This document shows positions 1 through 8,363 of a stretch of 64,000 nucleotides of DNA, piece after piece. The DNA comes from JAAYGT01 sp050252075. Lineage in GTDB: Bacteria; Pseudomonadota; Gammaproteobacteria; Burkholderiales; Burkholderiaceae_B. Numbering within the stretch: the stretch's first letter is position 1; each line of letters opens with the position of its first letter. Position numbers and translations under genes: made by a program. The notes under the pieces are model-generated. The model did no database searches. It was given only the letters and a program-made list of their open reading frames with translations, and was not told the origin of the DNA. The stretch lies in assembly GCA_050252075.1 (NCBI GenBank), contig JBFWLP010000003.1, forward strand, positions 1 through 64,000. Reading direction: 5' to 3'.

Positions 1-258
1 GAGCTCGTGTCCGGTGGCATGGCCGACGAAAAAATCAAGCGTGTGCTGGGTCTGGCCGATACGGTCAGCCTTATGAAAGACGATCCGGGGGCGGCCGTGA
101 ACCGCCGTATCAGCATTGTCATTCTGAATTCCCGGGCCGAGCGGCGCATCGATCAGGAAAACGCTGCCGGATGGACCCCCGAACGCCTGCAGGAAATGCT
201 GGCACCACTGCGCGATTCGGGTGTTGTCGGCCGGCCGCCGCCCGCTGAATCGCCCTGA
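1..258 (+). CDS. motB: MotB, C-terminal part (5' end outside window)
   Basis: This is the last 85 codons of the flagellar stator protein MotB. MotB anchors the MotA/MotB proton channel to peptidoglycan through a periplasmic OmpA-like domain. The reading frame is open to the window edge. The visible residues match the end of the OmpA/MotB fold: a GMADEKIKRVLGLAD stretch, then NRRISIVILN, the usual last beta strand, followed by a short tail. The N-terminal membrane helix and plug lie upstream of the window. The stop (TGA, 256-258) is 29 bp from the next gene on the same strand. MotA and the flhDC regulators would be expected just upstream but cannot be seen. Confidence 0.9.
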   Translation, partial: ELVSGGMADEKIKRVLGLADTVSLMKDDPGAAVNRRISIVILNSRAERRIDQENAAGWTPERLQEMLAPLRDSGVVGRPPPAESP

Positions 259-287
259 CAACGCCCCAGGACACAAGGATTTACGGA

Positions 288-1217
288 ATGGACAGCACTA
301 ACGTGAGCGTACTGGAGCAGGATTTTCGCAGCGATGCAACCCGCCAACTGGCCGAGTGCATTGAGCGGATGCGGGCCTTGCCAGCGTCGTCGGCCGCATC
401 CGCGTGCATTCAGGCGGTGTATCGCGACCTTCATACGCTCAAGGGTGCCGCGGCCATGCTGCCCGGATTCGACGATTTCGTTCAGGCGGCCCATGCATTT
501 GAAACCCGGCTGGCCGGGCTGGCGGGGCGGGAAAGCCTGCCTGATGCCCTTCGCCGCGATCTGCTTGCCGAACTGGGCAAGCTGCAGGCCGACCTGGCAG
601 CCGGCGGGGAACCGACCGGCCGTGGCGAGCCGGCGCCCGTCACCGGGCGGTCGCTGGCCGCGTTGTTTGACCACTACGCCGACGGTGCGTCGGCGTTGGC
701 GGCCCGGCTGGGCAAGCAGGTACATGTTCTGGCCGATGCCGGCGACCTGCATGTACCGGCGGCCGTGCACAACGCTGTGGGCAATGTGCTTGCCCATCTG
801 GTGCGCAACAGTATTGATCATGGCATCGAGCTGCCCGAACGGCGCAAGGCGCTGGGCAAACCCGCTTACGGGGCACTGGTGTTTCTGGCGGTGCAGCGTG
901 ACGACCGGCTGGTGCTCGACATTACCGACGACGGTGCCGGCTTGCAGCGCGACGCCATTTTGAAAGCGGCCCGTGCCCGGGGGCTGGCGGTGGACGATTC
1001 CGTCAACGACCGGCAACTGTGTGCCTTGGTGCTGCAGCCGGGTTTGTCCACGGCGCCGGCGGTGTCTGAAACATCGGGGCGTGGCGTGGGGCTCGACAGT
1101 GTGCAGCACCTGGTTCAGGCGCAAGGGGGAAGCCTGTTGCTGGAATCGGTACCCGGCAAGGGCATAACGGTACATATTGAATTGCCATTAACGAAGGATC
1201 ATGCAGAGCCACGATGA
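288..1217 (+). CDS. Mini CheA-like histidine kinase (HPt + ATPase only)
   Basis: A 309-residue protein that joins a CheA P1 (HPt) domain directly to a CheA P4 ATPase domain. P1 covers about residues 10-100 with phospho-acceptor His49 in HTLKGAA. P4 covers about 135-305 with an N box at 170-181 ([12 protein letters not shown]), a G1 box DDGAG at 214-218, a CheA-type F box QPGLSTA at 250-256 and a G2 box GRGVGLD at 264-270. All catalytic boxes look intact. Missing compared with a usual CheA of 650 or more residues are P2 (CheY docking), P3 (dimerisation) and P5 (CheW/receptor coupling). About 35 residues link the two domains. The gene sits between motB and cheY, overlapping any cheY start at 1214 by 4 bp (ATGA). 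A full chemotaxis operon with cheW, receptor, cheR and cheB is normally here in related bacteria. It may be a trimmed remnant of cheA or a dedicated CheY kinase. Confidence 0.75.
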   Translation: MDSTNVSVLEQDFRSDATRQLAECIERMRALPASSAASACIQAVYRDLHTLKGAAAMLPGFDDFVQAAHAFETRLAGLAGRESLPDALRRDLLAELGKLQADLAAGGEPTGRGEPAPVTGRSLAALFDHYADGASALAARLGKQVHVLADAGDLHVPAAVHNAVGNVLAHLVRNSIDHGIELPERRKALGKPAYGALVFLAVQRDDRLVLDITDDGAGLQRDAILKAARARGLAVDDSVNDRQLCALVLQPGLSTAPAVSETSGRGVGLDSVQHLVQAQGGSLLLESVPGKGITVHIELPLTKDHAEPR

Positions 1218-1270
1218 TGTTACAACGCGGTATGATGAGCGACGAAAGCTATGGACGTGGAGAGCTGTTT

Positions 1271-1660
1271 GTGACCCGTAAAACCCTCAAGATTCTCGTG
1301 GTTGACGATTTTCCGACCATGCGCCGGATTATCAAGAACCTGCTGAAAGACATTGGCTATGAAAATGTCGACGAGGCCGACGACGGCGTAATGGCGCTGG
1401 AAAAATTGCGCAACTCGGAATTCGATTTGCTGGTAACCGACTGGAATATGCCGAACATGGACGGCCTGGCGCTGGTCCAGACCATCCGGGCCGATCCTTA
1501 CATGGAAAGCTTGCCCATATTGATGGTTACGGCCGAGGCCAAGAAAGAAAACGTCATGGCCGCCGCCCAGGCCGGTGCCAACGGGTATGTGATCAAACCG
1601 TTCACGGCGGCCACCCTGGAAGACAAGGTCAACCGCATTTTTGAAAAGCTGCAGCGTTAA
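1271..1660 (+). CDS. cheY: CheY chemotaxis response regulator
   Basis: Single-domain receiver protein that, when phosphorylated, binds FliM at the flagellar switch. Conserved residues are all present: the acidic pair in ILVVDDF, the phospho-acceptor Asp in [13 protein letters not shown], the switch Thr in [13 protein letters not shown] and Lys in GYVIKPF. I chose the GTG at 1271 because it gives 129 residues, the usual CheY length, and has GGAG at 1259-1262, 8 nt upstream. An ATG at 1214 overlaps the stop of the mini-CheA gene but adds 19 non-conserved residues. The phosphatase gene cheZ, normally next, is absent; flhB follows after 75 bp. Confidence 0.9.
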   Translation: MTRKTLKILVVDDFPTMRRIIKNLLKDIGYENVDEADDGVMALEKLRNSEFDLLVTDWNMPNMDGLALVQTIRADPYMESLPILMVTAEAKKENVMAAAQAGANGYVIKPFTAATLEDKVNRIFEKLQR

Positions 1661-1662
1661 CC

Positions 1663-1683
1663 CGGCGTCATCGCGCGACGCCG
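1663..1683 (+). other. Stem-loop after cheY
   Basis: A perfect 7-bp inverted repeat (CGGCGTC / GACGCCG) with a 7-nt loop starts 3 nt after the cheY stop, in the 75-bp gap before flhB where cheZ would be expected. The downstream sequence is pyrimidine-rich but has no clean T-run, so it may be an RNA 3'-end stabiliser or attenuator rather than a true terminator. Confidence 0.35.
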
Positions 1684-1735
1684 TTGCATTCCCTCTTTGA
1701 TTTCTCTTACATATATTTAATTAGCTGGTTCGTCC

Positions 1736-2881
1736 ATGGCCGAGGAAAGCGATCTTGAAAAAACCGAACCCGCCTCGCCGCGGCGCCTGGAAAAGGCGCG
1801 CGAGGAGGGTCAGGTTGCGCGTTCCCGCGAGCTGAACACGTTTCTGTTGCTGGCGGCGGGCGTGGGCATGCTTTGGGTCATGGGCAGCCATTTCTATCAA
1901 ACCTTGTCCGGTGTGGTACGCAACGGCATGTGGTTTGATCTGCGCGTGGCAAAAGACGCCACCATCATGGTGTCGCAGGCGGCCGTGTCGGCCGGTCAGG
2001 CCTTGCTGGTGCTCATGCCGCTGTTCGGCCTGCTGATGGCGGTGGCTATTCTGGCCTCGGTGGCGCTGGGCGGGCTGGTATTCAGCGGCAAGGCGCTGGA
2101 GCCCAAGTTCAACCGGCTCAATCCCGTGTCGGGCATCGGGCGCATGTTTTCCGCCCAAACGCTGGTCGAACTGCTGAAAACGCTGGCCAAGGCCGCAGTG
2201 GTGGGCGGCGTGGCCGTGCTGGTCATTTCCCATTACATCTATCCCATGATCGCACTCATGCACGCCACACCGTCAGCGGCGCTTACGCGCGGTATCGGCC
2301 TGGTGGCGCTATGCTGTTCGCTGATTGTGGCCGGTCTGATTATTATTGTGCTTATCGATGCCCCCTGGCAACTGTTCAGCCATCACAAGAAGTTGCGTAT
2401 GTCCCGCCAGGACGTCAAGCAAGAGCACAAGGAAAGTGAAGGCGACCCCTACGTCAAAGGGCGTATACGGCAACAGCAGCGGGCCATGGCCCGCCGGCGC
2501 ATGATGGCCGAGGTACCCAAGGCCGATGTCGTGATCACCAACCCCACCCACTATGCCGTGGCCCTGTCTTACCAGGAAGGCCAGGGCGGCGCGCCGCGCG
2601 TCATTGCCAAGGGGTCGGGGCACCTGGCCGCCCGCATTCGCCAGGTGGGTGTGGAGCATCGCATTCCACTGCTCAGTGCACCGCCGCTGGCCCGCGCCCT
2701 GTATCACCATGTCGAGATCGGGCACGAAATTCCCACAGCGCTGTATACCGCGGTGGCCGAGGTGCTGGCATGGGTGTTCCAGCTGCGGCGCTGGAACCCG
2801 GTGGTCGGCGAGGCGCCGCCCGAGCCGGTGAATTTGCAGGTTCCCCGCGATCTCGACCCTGAACCGCAAGGTGCCGCATGA
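1736..2881 (+). CDS. flhB: FlhB flagellar export switch protein
   Basis: Inner-membrane component of the flagellar type III export gate that controls the hook-to-filament specificity switch by self-cleavage. It has 381 residues: a charged cytoplasmic N-terminus, four hydrophobic segments at about 34-60, 88-115, 150-175 and 185-212, then the cytoplasmic FlhB-C domain. The autocleavage motif NPTH is at residues 269-272 (VVITNPTHYAVAL), and the C-terminal domain runs to about 350. The length is normal. The stop overlaps the flhA start by 4 bp, so the two are probably translationally coupled. A separate gene for an FlhB C-domain-like protein lies at 32611-32934. Confidence 0.97.
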   Translation: MAEESDLEKTEPASPRRLEKAREEGQVARSRELNTFLLLAAGVGMLWVMGSHFYQTLSGVVRNGMWFDLRVAKDATIMVSQAAVSAGQALLVLMPLFGLLMAVAILASVALGGLVFSGKALEPKFNRLNPVSGIGRMFSAQTLVELLKTLAKAAVVGGVAVLVISHYIYPMIALMHATPSAALTRGIGLVALCCSLIVAGLIIIVLIDAPWQLFSHHKKLRMSRQDVKQEHKESEGDPYVKGRIRQQQRAMARRRMMAEVPKADVVITNPTHYAVALSYQEGQGGAPRVIAKGSGHLAARIRQVGVEHRIPLLSAPPLARALYHHVEIGHEIPTALYTAVAEVLAWVFQLRRWNPVVGEAPPEPVNLQVPRDLDPEPQGAA

Positions 2882-4992
2882 ACGGGTTACTGGCACTGAT
2901 CAAGCAGAACGGCTCGGCCCACGCCCGGCTCATGGCCGGCCCGGTCCTGATTCTCATGGTTCTGGCCATGATGATTCTGCCGCTGCCGCCCTTCATTCTC
3001 GACTTGCTGTTCACGTTCAATATTTCCCTGGCCGTCATGATCCTGCTGGTGGCCATGTTCACGAAAAAGCCGCTCGATTTCGCGGCGTTTCCCGCCGTGC
3101 TGCTGTTTGCCACGTTGCTGCGCCTGGCGCTGAACGTGGCTTCCACCCGTGTTGTGCTGCTCAACGGCCACGAAGGGCCTGATGCCGCCGGCAAGGTCAT
3201 CGAGGCCTTCGGCCATTTTCTGGTGGGCGGCGATTTCGCGGTCGGCATTATTGTTTTCATTATTCTGGTCATTATCAATTTTGTGGTCATTACCAAGGGG
3301 GCGGGGCGTATTGCCGAAGTGGGCGCCCGTTTCACCCTGGATGCCATGCCCGGCAAGCAAATGGCCATCGATGCCGACCTGAACGCCGGCCTGATCGGCG
3401 AAGAGGAAGCCCGGCGCCGGCGCCTGGAAGTGGCCCAGGAAGCCGAGTTCTACGGCTCCATGGACGGTGCCAGCAAGTTTGTGCGCGGCGATGCCGTGGC
3501 GGGCTTGCTGGTTATGATCATCAATATTATCGGCGGCCTGATCATCGGGGTGGGGTCGCACGATCTGTCTTTCGCCGAAGCCGGTCGCGTGTATACCCTG
3601 CTGACCATCGGCGACGGGCTGGTGGCGCAGATACCGGCACTGGTCATTTCCACGGCGGCCGGCGTGGTGGTGTCGCGGGTGGCAACCGACCAGGACGTTG
3701 GCCAGCAAATGGTGGGCCAACTGTTCAGCAACCCCAATGTGCTGTTCATTACCTCGGGCATCATGGCATTGATGGGGCTGATACCCAATATGCCGCATGT
3801 GGCCTTTTTGCTGCTTGCGGCCGCCATGGCCGGCGGCGGGTGGCTGCTGTACAAGCGCCAGCAGCAGGAGAAGGCCCAAACGGCCCAAGAGCCGGCGGCC
3901 ACGCTGGCCGCCGCGCAGGCCGCTGCGGCCGAAGCTACCTGGGACGATGTATCGCTGGTGGATCCCCTGGGGCTGGAAGTGGGCTACCGCTTGATCAATC
4001 TGGTGGATCACTCGCAGAACGGCGAACTGCTGCATCGTATTCGCAGCCTGCGCAAGAAGTTCGCGCAAGATGTCGGTTTTCTGCCGCCCGTGGTGCATAT
4101 CCGCGACAACCTGGAGCTCAAGCCGAACGATTACCGCATTATGCTGTTTGGCGTCGAAGTAGGGCGCGGGGCGGCCGTGCCGGGCCAGTGGCTTGCCATT
4201 GACCCAGGCGGCGTCTCCATGAAACTGCCGGGGGCCGTCACCAAGGATCCCGCCTTTGGGCTGCCGGCGGTGTGGATCGACGTGGAGCTGCGGGAACAGG
4301 CACAGATCGCCGGCTATACCGTGGTAGATGCCAGTACCGTGATCGCCACCCATCTGAACCATTTGATGCATCGCCACAGTGCGCGTCTGCTGGGCCGTCA
4401 GGAAGTTCAGCAATTGCTGGATCACATCGGTCGCGAAGCACCGCAGGTGGTCGAAGACCTGGTGCCGAAAACCGTCAGCATGACGCTGCTGCAAAAAGTC
4501 ATGCGCGGCCTGCTCGACGAAGACGTACCCATTCGCGATTTGCGCAGCATTCTGGAAACCATCGCCGAGCACGCCCCCAGGCTGTCGGCCCAGAACACGG
4601 CGGGTACCGGGCCCGACGCGAACGAATTGCTGCAGCTGGTGCGCGTGTCGCTGGGTCGGGCGATTACCCAGCAATGGTTTGCCGGCGACGACGAGTTGCG
4701 GGTCATCGGGCTGGATCCGCGCCTGGAGCGGGTACTTACGCAGGCGTTGACCACCAGCGGGGCACTCGAACCCGGTCTGGCAGACAGCCTGCTTACCGAA
4801 GCACAGCGCACCATTCAGTTCCAGGAAGAAAACGGCGATCCGACCGTGCTGGTCGTACCCCCCTTGTTACGTCCGTCATTGGCACGCTTTCTTCGGCCGA
4901 ATTTTCCCCAGTTGGGGGTATTGTCGAACGCCGAGCTCCCCGAGGAGCGGCGGCTTAGAATTACTGCAGTGATCGGCGGAGGCGCTTCGTGA
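2878..4992 (+). CDS. flhA: FlhA flagellar export gate protein
   Basis: Largest membrane subunit of the flagellar export gate, thought to couple proton flow to export and to dock chaperone-substrate complexes. The 704 residues split into an N-terminal half with about eight hydrophobic segments and a cytoplasmic FlhA-C domain from about residue 345 to the end. The conserved FHIPEP-region signature is visible in AARMALNVASTR-like form (RLALNVASTRVVLL) and in PGKQMAIDADLNAGLI. The C-terminal region carries LVDPLGLEVGYRL. It starts inside the flhB stop and ends inside the flhF start (GTGA overlap), so flhB-flhA-flhF form one tight operon. Confidence 0.97.
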   Translation: MNGLLALIKQNGSAHARLMAGPVLILMVLAMMILPLPPFILDLLFTFNISLAVMILLVAMFTKKPLDFAAFPAVLLFATLLRLALNVASTRVVLLNGHEGPDAAGKVIEAFGHFLVGGDFAVGIIVFIILVIINFVVITKGAGRIAEVGARFTLDAMPGKQMAIDADLNAGLIGEEEARRRRLEVAQEAEFYGSMDGASKFVRGDAVAGLLVMIINIIGGLIIGVGSHDLSFAEAGRVYTLLTIGDGLVAQIPALVISTAAGVVVSRVATDQDVGQQMVGQLFSNPNVLFITSGIMALMGLIPNMPHVAFLLLAAAMAGGGWLLYKRQQQEKAQTAQEPAATLAAAQAAAAEATWDDVSLVDPLGLEVGYRLINLVDHSQNGELLHRIRSLRKKFAQDVGFLPPVVHIRDNLELKPNDYRIMLFGVEVGRGAAVPGQWLAIDPGGVSMKLPGAVTKDPAFGLPAVWIDVELREQAQIAGYTVVDASTVIATHLNHLMHRHSARLLGRQEVQQLLDHIGREAPQVVEDLVPKTVSMTLLQKVMRGLLDEDVPIRDLRSILETIAEHAPRLSAQNTAGTGPDANELLQLVRVSLGRAITQQWFAGDDELRVIGLDPRLERVLTQALTTSGALEPGLADSLLTEAQRTIQFQEENGDPTVLVVPPLLRPSLARFLRPNFPQLGVLSNAELPEERRLRITAVIGGGAS

Positions 4993-7445
4993 ACATCAGT
5001 CGTTTTTTTGGCATCACCAACCGTGAGGCCATGCGCCAGGTTCGGCTGGCGCTCGGTCCCGATGCCCTTATCCTGTCGAACCGTCGCGTCAATGGCGGCG
5101 TCGAGATTCTGGCCACCGATGCCACATCTATGCCGGTCGACGAGGACGGTCAGTGGATCGGTGAATTGCCCTCCCTGACTGAAGCGGACCACAGCCTGCC
5201 CGAGCCCGACACCGATACGCCGTTTTCAGCACCTGCGCCAACGTCTGATACCTGGGTGCCGGCCGGCGAGCCCGAGCCGGTGGCCCCGGCCGATGAGCGC
5301 GTCGAGCTCATGAGCGCCATTGGCGAGCTGCGCGGCGCGCTGGAAAATCGCATCGACGAACTGATGTGGTCGAATCAGCTGAGCCGCACTCCGCAGGCTG
5401 TGAGTGTGTTCCAGACATTGCTGAGCTGTGGATTCAGCACGGCGCTGCTGCGGGCCATGTTAAAGCGCCTGCCGCAGAATGTGTCGCAACGGGCGGCGCT
5501 CGACTGGGCACGACGTGAGCTGGTCAAGAATCTGCCGGTGCTGGGTGCGGAAGACGCGTTGTGGATCCCCGGACGGGTGCTGGCGCTGGTGGGGCCCACG
5601 GGCGTGGGTAAAACCACCACGGTGGCCAAGCTGGCGGCGCGCTGTGTGCGTCGCCACGGGCCGCAGGGCCTGGTGCTCGTCACTACCGACACCTACCGTA
5701 TCGGCGCGCACGAGCAGCTTAGAATTTACGGCGACATGCTGGGGGTTCCCGTGCACGTGGTGAACAACGCGCACGATCTGGTTCAGGTGATGGCGACCAT
5801 CCATCCGGAGCAGACGGTCATCATCGACAATATCGGCATGAGCCAGCGGGATCGCTACATTGCCGACCAGGCCGCCATGCTGGCGGCTTCCACACGCCCG
5901 GTCGGGCGCCTGCTGGTGCTCAATGCGTCCAGCCAGGGGGACACCCTTGACGAAGTCGCCCGTACCTACAGCAATGACGGCGGAACAGGGCTGCTCGGCT
6001 GCATCATTACCAAAATGGACGAAGCGAGCCGCCCCGGAGCGGCGCTGGATACCGCGATCCGGTACCGGCTGCCCATACATTATGTTTCTGTGGGCCAGAA
6101 GGTGCCCGAAGATCTGGTTTTCCCGCAGGCCGACGACCTGATCGACCAGGCCCTGACACACCGGGCCGGTGCCGGTGGCTTGTATGCCCCGTCGGAAGCC
6201 GATTTTGCGGCGCTGCTTGCCGCATCCCAGGCCACATCCCTGGAAAAAACATCACAAGAAAACGCCCAGCGGCAGCAGTGGCTGCCCATGCTGTTGTCGG
6301 TAACAGGGGCAGGCGCCGGCCTGGACATGGCACAGCTGCGTCTGGCCTGCGATACCCTGGAAGAGCATCTGGCCCCGCGCGAGGCGCTGGGGTTATGGCG
6401 ACACGCCATGGCGCAGTCCGGCACCGAGGCCGGCCACGCCCGGCCCGCCGTCGATATCGACGCCACCTTGCGCCATCTGGCTCGGGTGGTGCAACAAATG
6501 CACAACGACAAGGCCAACGGCCTGCCGGTCATTGCCGTGCATGATCAGGTGACCTTGCCCGCCAACCTGCAGGGCGGGGGGCGGTTGCGCGCCTCGCTGC
6601 TGTTTTCCGGCCAGGGGCACCCCTGGGCGTCCACCTTGCAGCTTTCCCAGTTGTCGGGCGGTTGGCTGCCTTCCCACGGTGCGGCGTTCCACACCCCGTT
6701 ACCGGCCGTTGAACTGTTGCGGCATCAGGTTTTTCAGCTTGGCCAGCAGCTTGGGAAAACGCCGGTCGTGCATGTGTTCGACGGCGGTTCGCCCGCCGCG
6801 TGGCAAGCCCTGGAAAGCGATGGCGTTGACTGGCTGGCGTTGATCTCACCCACCACACGTGTGTACACCGACGACTGCGCTACGCTGGCCGGTGCCGTGG
6901 CGTTGTCATTGCCGTATCAGCCTCTTACCGATTTCACGGCCTGGCCTGCATTGGTGAACATTGCCAACCGGCCGGCGGCGTCGGTGGTTGTCTGGGCGGC
7001 GGATCAGAGGGTTCAGGTTCAGGCGCGCGGCGTACCGGCGACCACACTGCGTCTGGTGTCGGTGCGCATTGTCGACCGTGAAACCGGTGATCTGGTTCGC
7101 TCCGTGCTGGGGCTGGCCAATGTCGATGAGTCGCGTTTGTCCACCGACACGCTGGCCGCCTGGCTGGTGATGCGCCACGAGGCCAAAATGGTTATGCGCC
7201 ATGCGGCAACGGCCTGGCGTCAACTGGCGGGCCCGCAAGCGCCGGCCTTGCAACGCCAACTGGCCTTGACAGCCGCACAACTGGGGCTGGCTGCCTGGCA
7301 AGTGCAGCAGGATCCAAAACTTGGGTTGGTGCGGCGCGTAGCCATGGCGTTGGTGGGCAAGCGTACATTGCCGGCCTCGCTGGCCGCGCCGGTGCTGATC
7401 AAATTGTTTGCCGCCCGCGACATGGTGGCCGGCGAGGCCGGATAG
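4989..7445 (+). CDS. flhF: FlhF SRP-type GTPase with long C-terminal extension
   Basis: FlhF is a signal-recognition-particle-like GTPase that fixes flagellar number and position. The start is GTG, overlapping the flhA stop by 4 bp. The N-terminal B region (1-40, MNISRFFGITNREAMRQVR) and an acidic linker precede the NG GTPase domain at about 105-395. That domain has the P-loop GPTGVGKTT at 202-210, DTYR at 234-237, a G3-region DNIGMSQRD at 280-288 and TKMD at 341-344. Canonical FlhF is about 400-480 residues; this one has 818. The extra ~420 C-terminal residues match no domain I can name. G3 in SRP GTPases usually reads DTxG, so Asn in place of Thr is notable. No flhG/fleN partner gene follows. 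Confidence 0.92.
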   Translation: MNISRFFGITNREAMRQVRLALGPDALILSNRRVNGGVEILATDATSMPVDEDGQWIGELPSLTEADHSLPEPDTDTPFSAPAPTSDTWVPAGEPEPVAPADERVELMSAIGELRGALENRIDELMWSNQLSRTPQAVSVFQTLLSCGFSTALLRAMLKRLPQNVSQRAALDWARRELVKNLPVLGAEDALWIPGRVLALVGPTGVGKTTTVAKLAARCVRRHGPQGLVLVTTDTYRIGAHEQLRIYGDMLGVPVHVVNNAHDLVQVMATIHPEQTVIIDNIGMSQRDRYIADQAAMLAASTRPVGRLLVLNASSQGDTLDEVARTYSNDGGTGLLGCIITKMDEASRPGAALDTAIRYRLPIHYVSVGQKVPEDLVFPQADDLIDQALTHRAGAGGLYAPSEADFAALLAASQATSLEKTSQENAQRQQWLPMLLSVTGAGAGLDMAQLRLACDTLEEHLAPREALGLWRHAMAQSGTEAGHARPAVDIDATLRHLARVVQQMHNDKANGLPVIAVHDQVTLPANLQGGGRLRASLLFSGQGHPWASTLQLSQLSGGWLPSHGAAFHTPLPAVELLRHQVFQLGQQLGKTPVVHVFDGGSPAAWQALESDGVDWLALISPTTRVYTDDCATLAGAVALSLPYQPLTDFTAWPALVNIANRPAASVVVWAADQRVQVQARGVPATTLRLVSVRIVDRETGDLVRSVLGLANVDESRLSTDTLAAWLVMRHEAKMVMRHAATAWRQLAGPQAPALQRQLALTAAQLGLAAWQVQQDPKLGLVRRVAMALVGKRTLPASLAAPVLIKLFAARDMVAGEAG

Positions 7446-7474
7446 CTCGTCGCCCGGCCATTGCTCAGGCTTTC

Positions 7475-7492
7475 AGCCGGCCAAGGCCGGCT
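7475..7492. terminator. Hairpin between convergent flhF and flgN
   Basis: An inverted repeat, AGCCGG / CCGGCT with a 6-nt loop, lies in the 60-bp gap between the stops of flhF (+) and flgN (-). It could end transcription from both sides, but neither side has a strong T-run (TCTTCAAGGTTTTT on the plus side), so the call is tentative. Confidence 0.4.
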
Positions 7493-7505
7493 TCTTCAAG
7501 GTTTT

Positions 7506-7982
7506 TCAGGCTTTTACTTCGCGTTGCGAGCCGCGCCCCGACGCCGGGGTGGCCCGGCCACGAGCATCGTACAAATTGCCTTGGCCACTAATGGTACGCA
7601 GTGCGTGCAGGGTTTGCTGGTTGTTCTTCAGAAACGTGTCGATGAGCACGCCATTGCTGTTGTTCAGTTCATTGGCCCGGCGTGCCGTGAACAGCAGCTG
7701 GTTCACCACTGGTTCCAGCGTGGGGTGCTGCGCCACAGCGCTTTCCAGCCCCTTGCGCCCCGAGGGGTAACCCATTTGCAGCAGCCAGTACTCGCGCTGG
7801 CGGCCAATGGCGCTGAGACGATCGGCGTAATCGGTTTTCTTTTCCGTGTTGCGGGGAAGCTCGGTTTCGGATTGGGTATTCACCAGAACCTGTGCTTCTT
7901 CTTCCAGCACGCCGATAAATTCACGCGCCAGTTTAAGCTCCTGTTCCAGGCACTGATGCAGGGAAATCAGGGTGGTGCTCAT
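7506..7982 (-). CDS. flgN: FlgN export chaperone for FlgK and FlgL
   Basis: Cytoplasmic type III export chaperone that escorts the hook-filament junction proteins FlgK and FlgL. The 158-residue helical protein begins MSTTLISLHQCLEQELKLAREF and keeps the FlgN pattern of a long N-terminal helix, a conserved region around YADRLSAIGRQREYWLLQMGY, and a helix with LLFTARRANELNNSNG. The last 20 residues are basic and disordered in appearance. It lies 1 bp downstream of flgM in the same operon, the usual arrangement, and shares its sigma-28 promoter. Confidence 0.9.
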   Translation of the reverse strand: MSTTLISLHQCLEQELKLAREFIGVLEEEAQVLVNTQSETELPRNTEKKTDYADRLSAIGRQREYWLLQMGYPSGRKGLESAVAQHPTLEPVVNQLLFTARRANELNNSNGVLIDTFLKNNQQTLHALRTISGQGNLYDARGRATPASGRGSQREVKA

Positions 7983-7983
7983 T

Positions 7984-8274
7984 TTATTTCAGCAGCTCGC
8001 GTGCACTGGCCAGCAGACCGTCGGCAATGCGGGAGGCGTCGATTTTGAGCTCGCCCGATGCCAGGGCGTCGCGCAGGGCCTGAACCTTGACCACGTTGAT
8101 GTCGCTGCTTGCGTTTTCCAGGCTGGCCATGTGGCGTGCGGTGACACTGAGGTCGACCGTGCTGCTGCCGGGCTGGGTGGCTTGGCCCGCCGCACCGGAG
8201 CGTGCGCCGCCGCTACGGTTGCCCGACAGGGTTTCCGTGGCCAGCGAGGTAAGGGAGGAAGGTGTGATTTTCAA
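7984..8274 (-). CDS. flgM: FlgM anti-sigma-28 factor
   Basis: FlgM binds and inhibits FliA until the hook is finished, when it is exported through the hollow flagellum. It has 96 residues, the usual size. The N-terminal half is low-complexity (Ser/Gly/Ala/Thr), as expected for this largely unfolded protein. The C-terminal sigma-binding helices cover about 58-95 (VVKVQALRDALASGELKIDASRIADGLL in context). A sigma-28 promoter about 50 bp upstream means FliA activates its own inhibitor. It stands between flgA (same strand, upstream) and flgN. Confidence 0.93.
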   Translation of the reverse strand: MKITPSSLTSLATETLSGNRSGGARSGAAGQATQPGSSTVDLSVTARHMASLENASSDINVVKVQALRDALASGELKIDASRIADGLLASARELLK

Positions 8275-8321
8275 GGCAGTTCTCCGGGCATGGGCGTAGT
8301 GTATCGCGCTTCGTGTAATGT

Positions 8322-8348
8322 GTAACGGCAGAGCCGGAAAATTCTTTA
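8322..8348 (-). promoter_or_regulatory. Sigma-28 (FliA) promoter for flgM-flgN
   Basis: On the minus strand the sequence reads TAAAGAAT, 11 nt, GCCGTTAC. This fits the FliA consensus (TAAAGTTT-N11-GCCGATAA) at most positions. The predicted start is about 40 nt upstream of the flgM ATG. Three similar promoters in this window (flgK, flaG, fliC) support the call. Confidence 0.75.
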
Positions 8349-8363
8349 GGGGATACCCCTGAA

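Noticed and set aside
1214..1270. Extended CheY N-terminus from the ATG at 1214
   Set aside because: Adds 19 non-conserved residues; the GTG at 1271 has a better ribosome site and gives the usual CheY length. The ATGA overlap with the mini-CheA gene keeps this open as an alternative.
2887..4674. 595-residue open frame on the minus strand opposite flhA
   Set aside because: It is antisense to a fully conserved FlhA, is rich in His/Gln/Arg as expected for a GC-rich shadow frame, and resembles no protein family.
8349..8361. AGGGG/CCCCT inverted repeat just after flgA as a terminator
   Set aside because: A 5-bp stem with a 3-nt loop and no T-run next to it, lying directly beside the flgM sigma-28 promoter; too weak to call.
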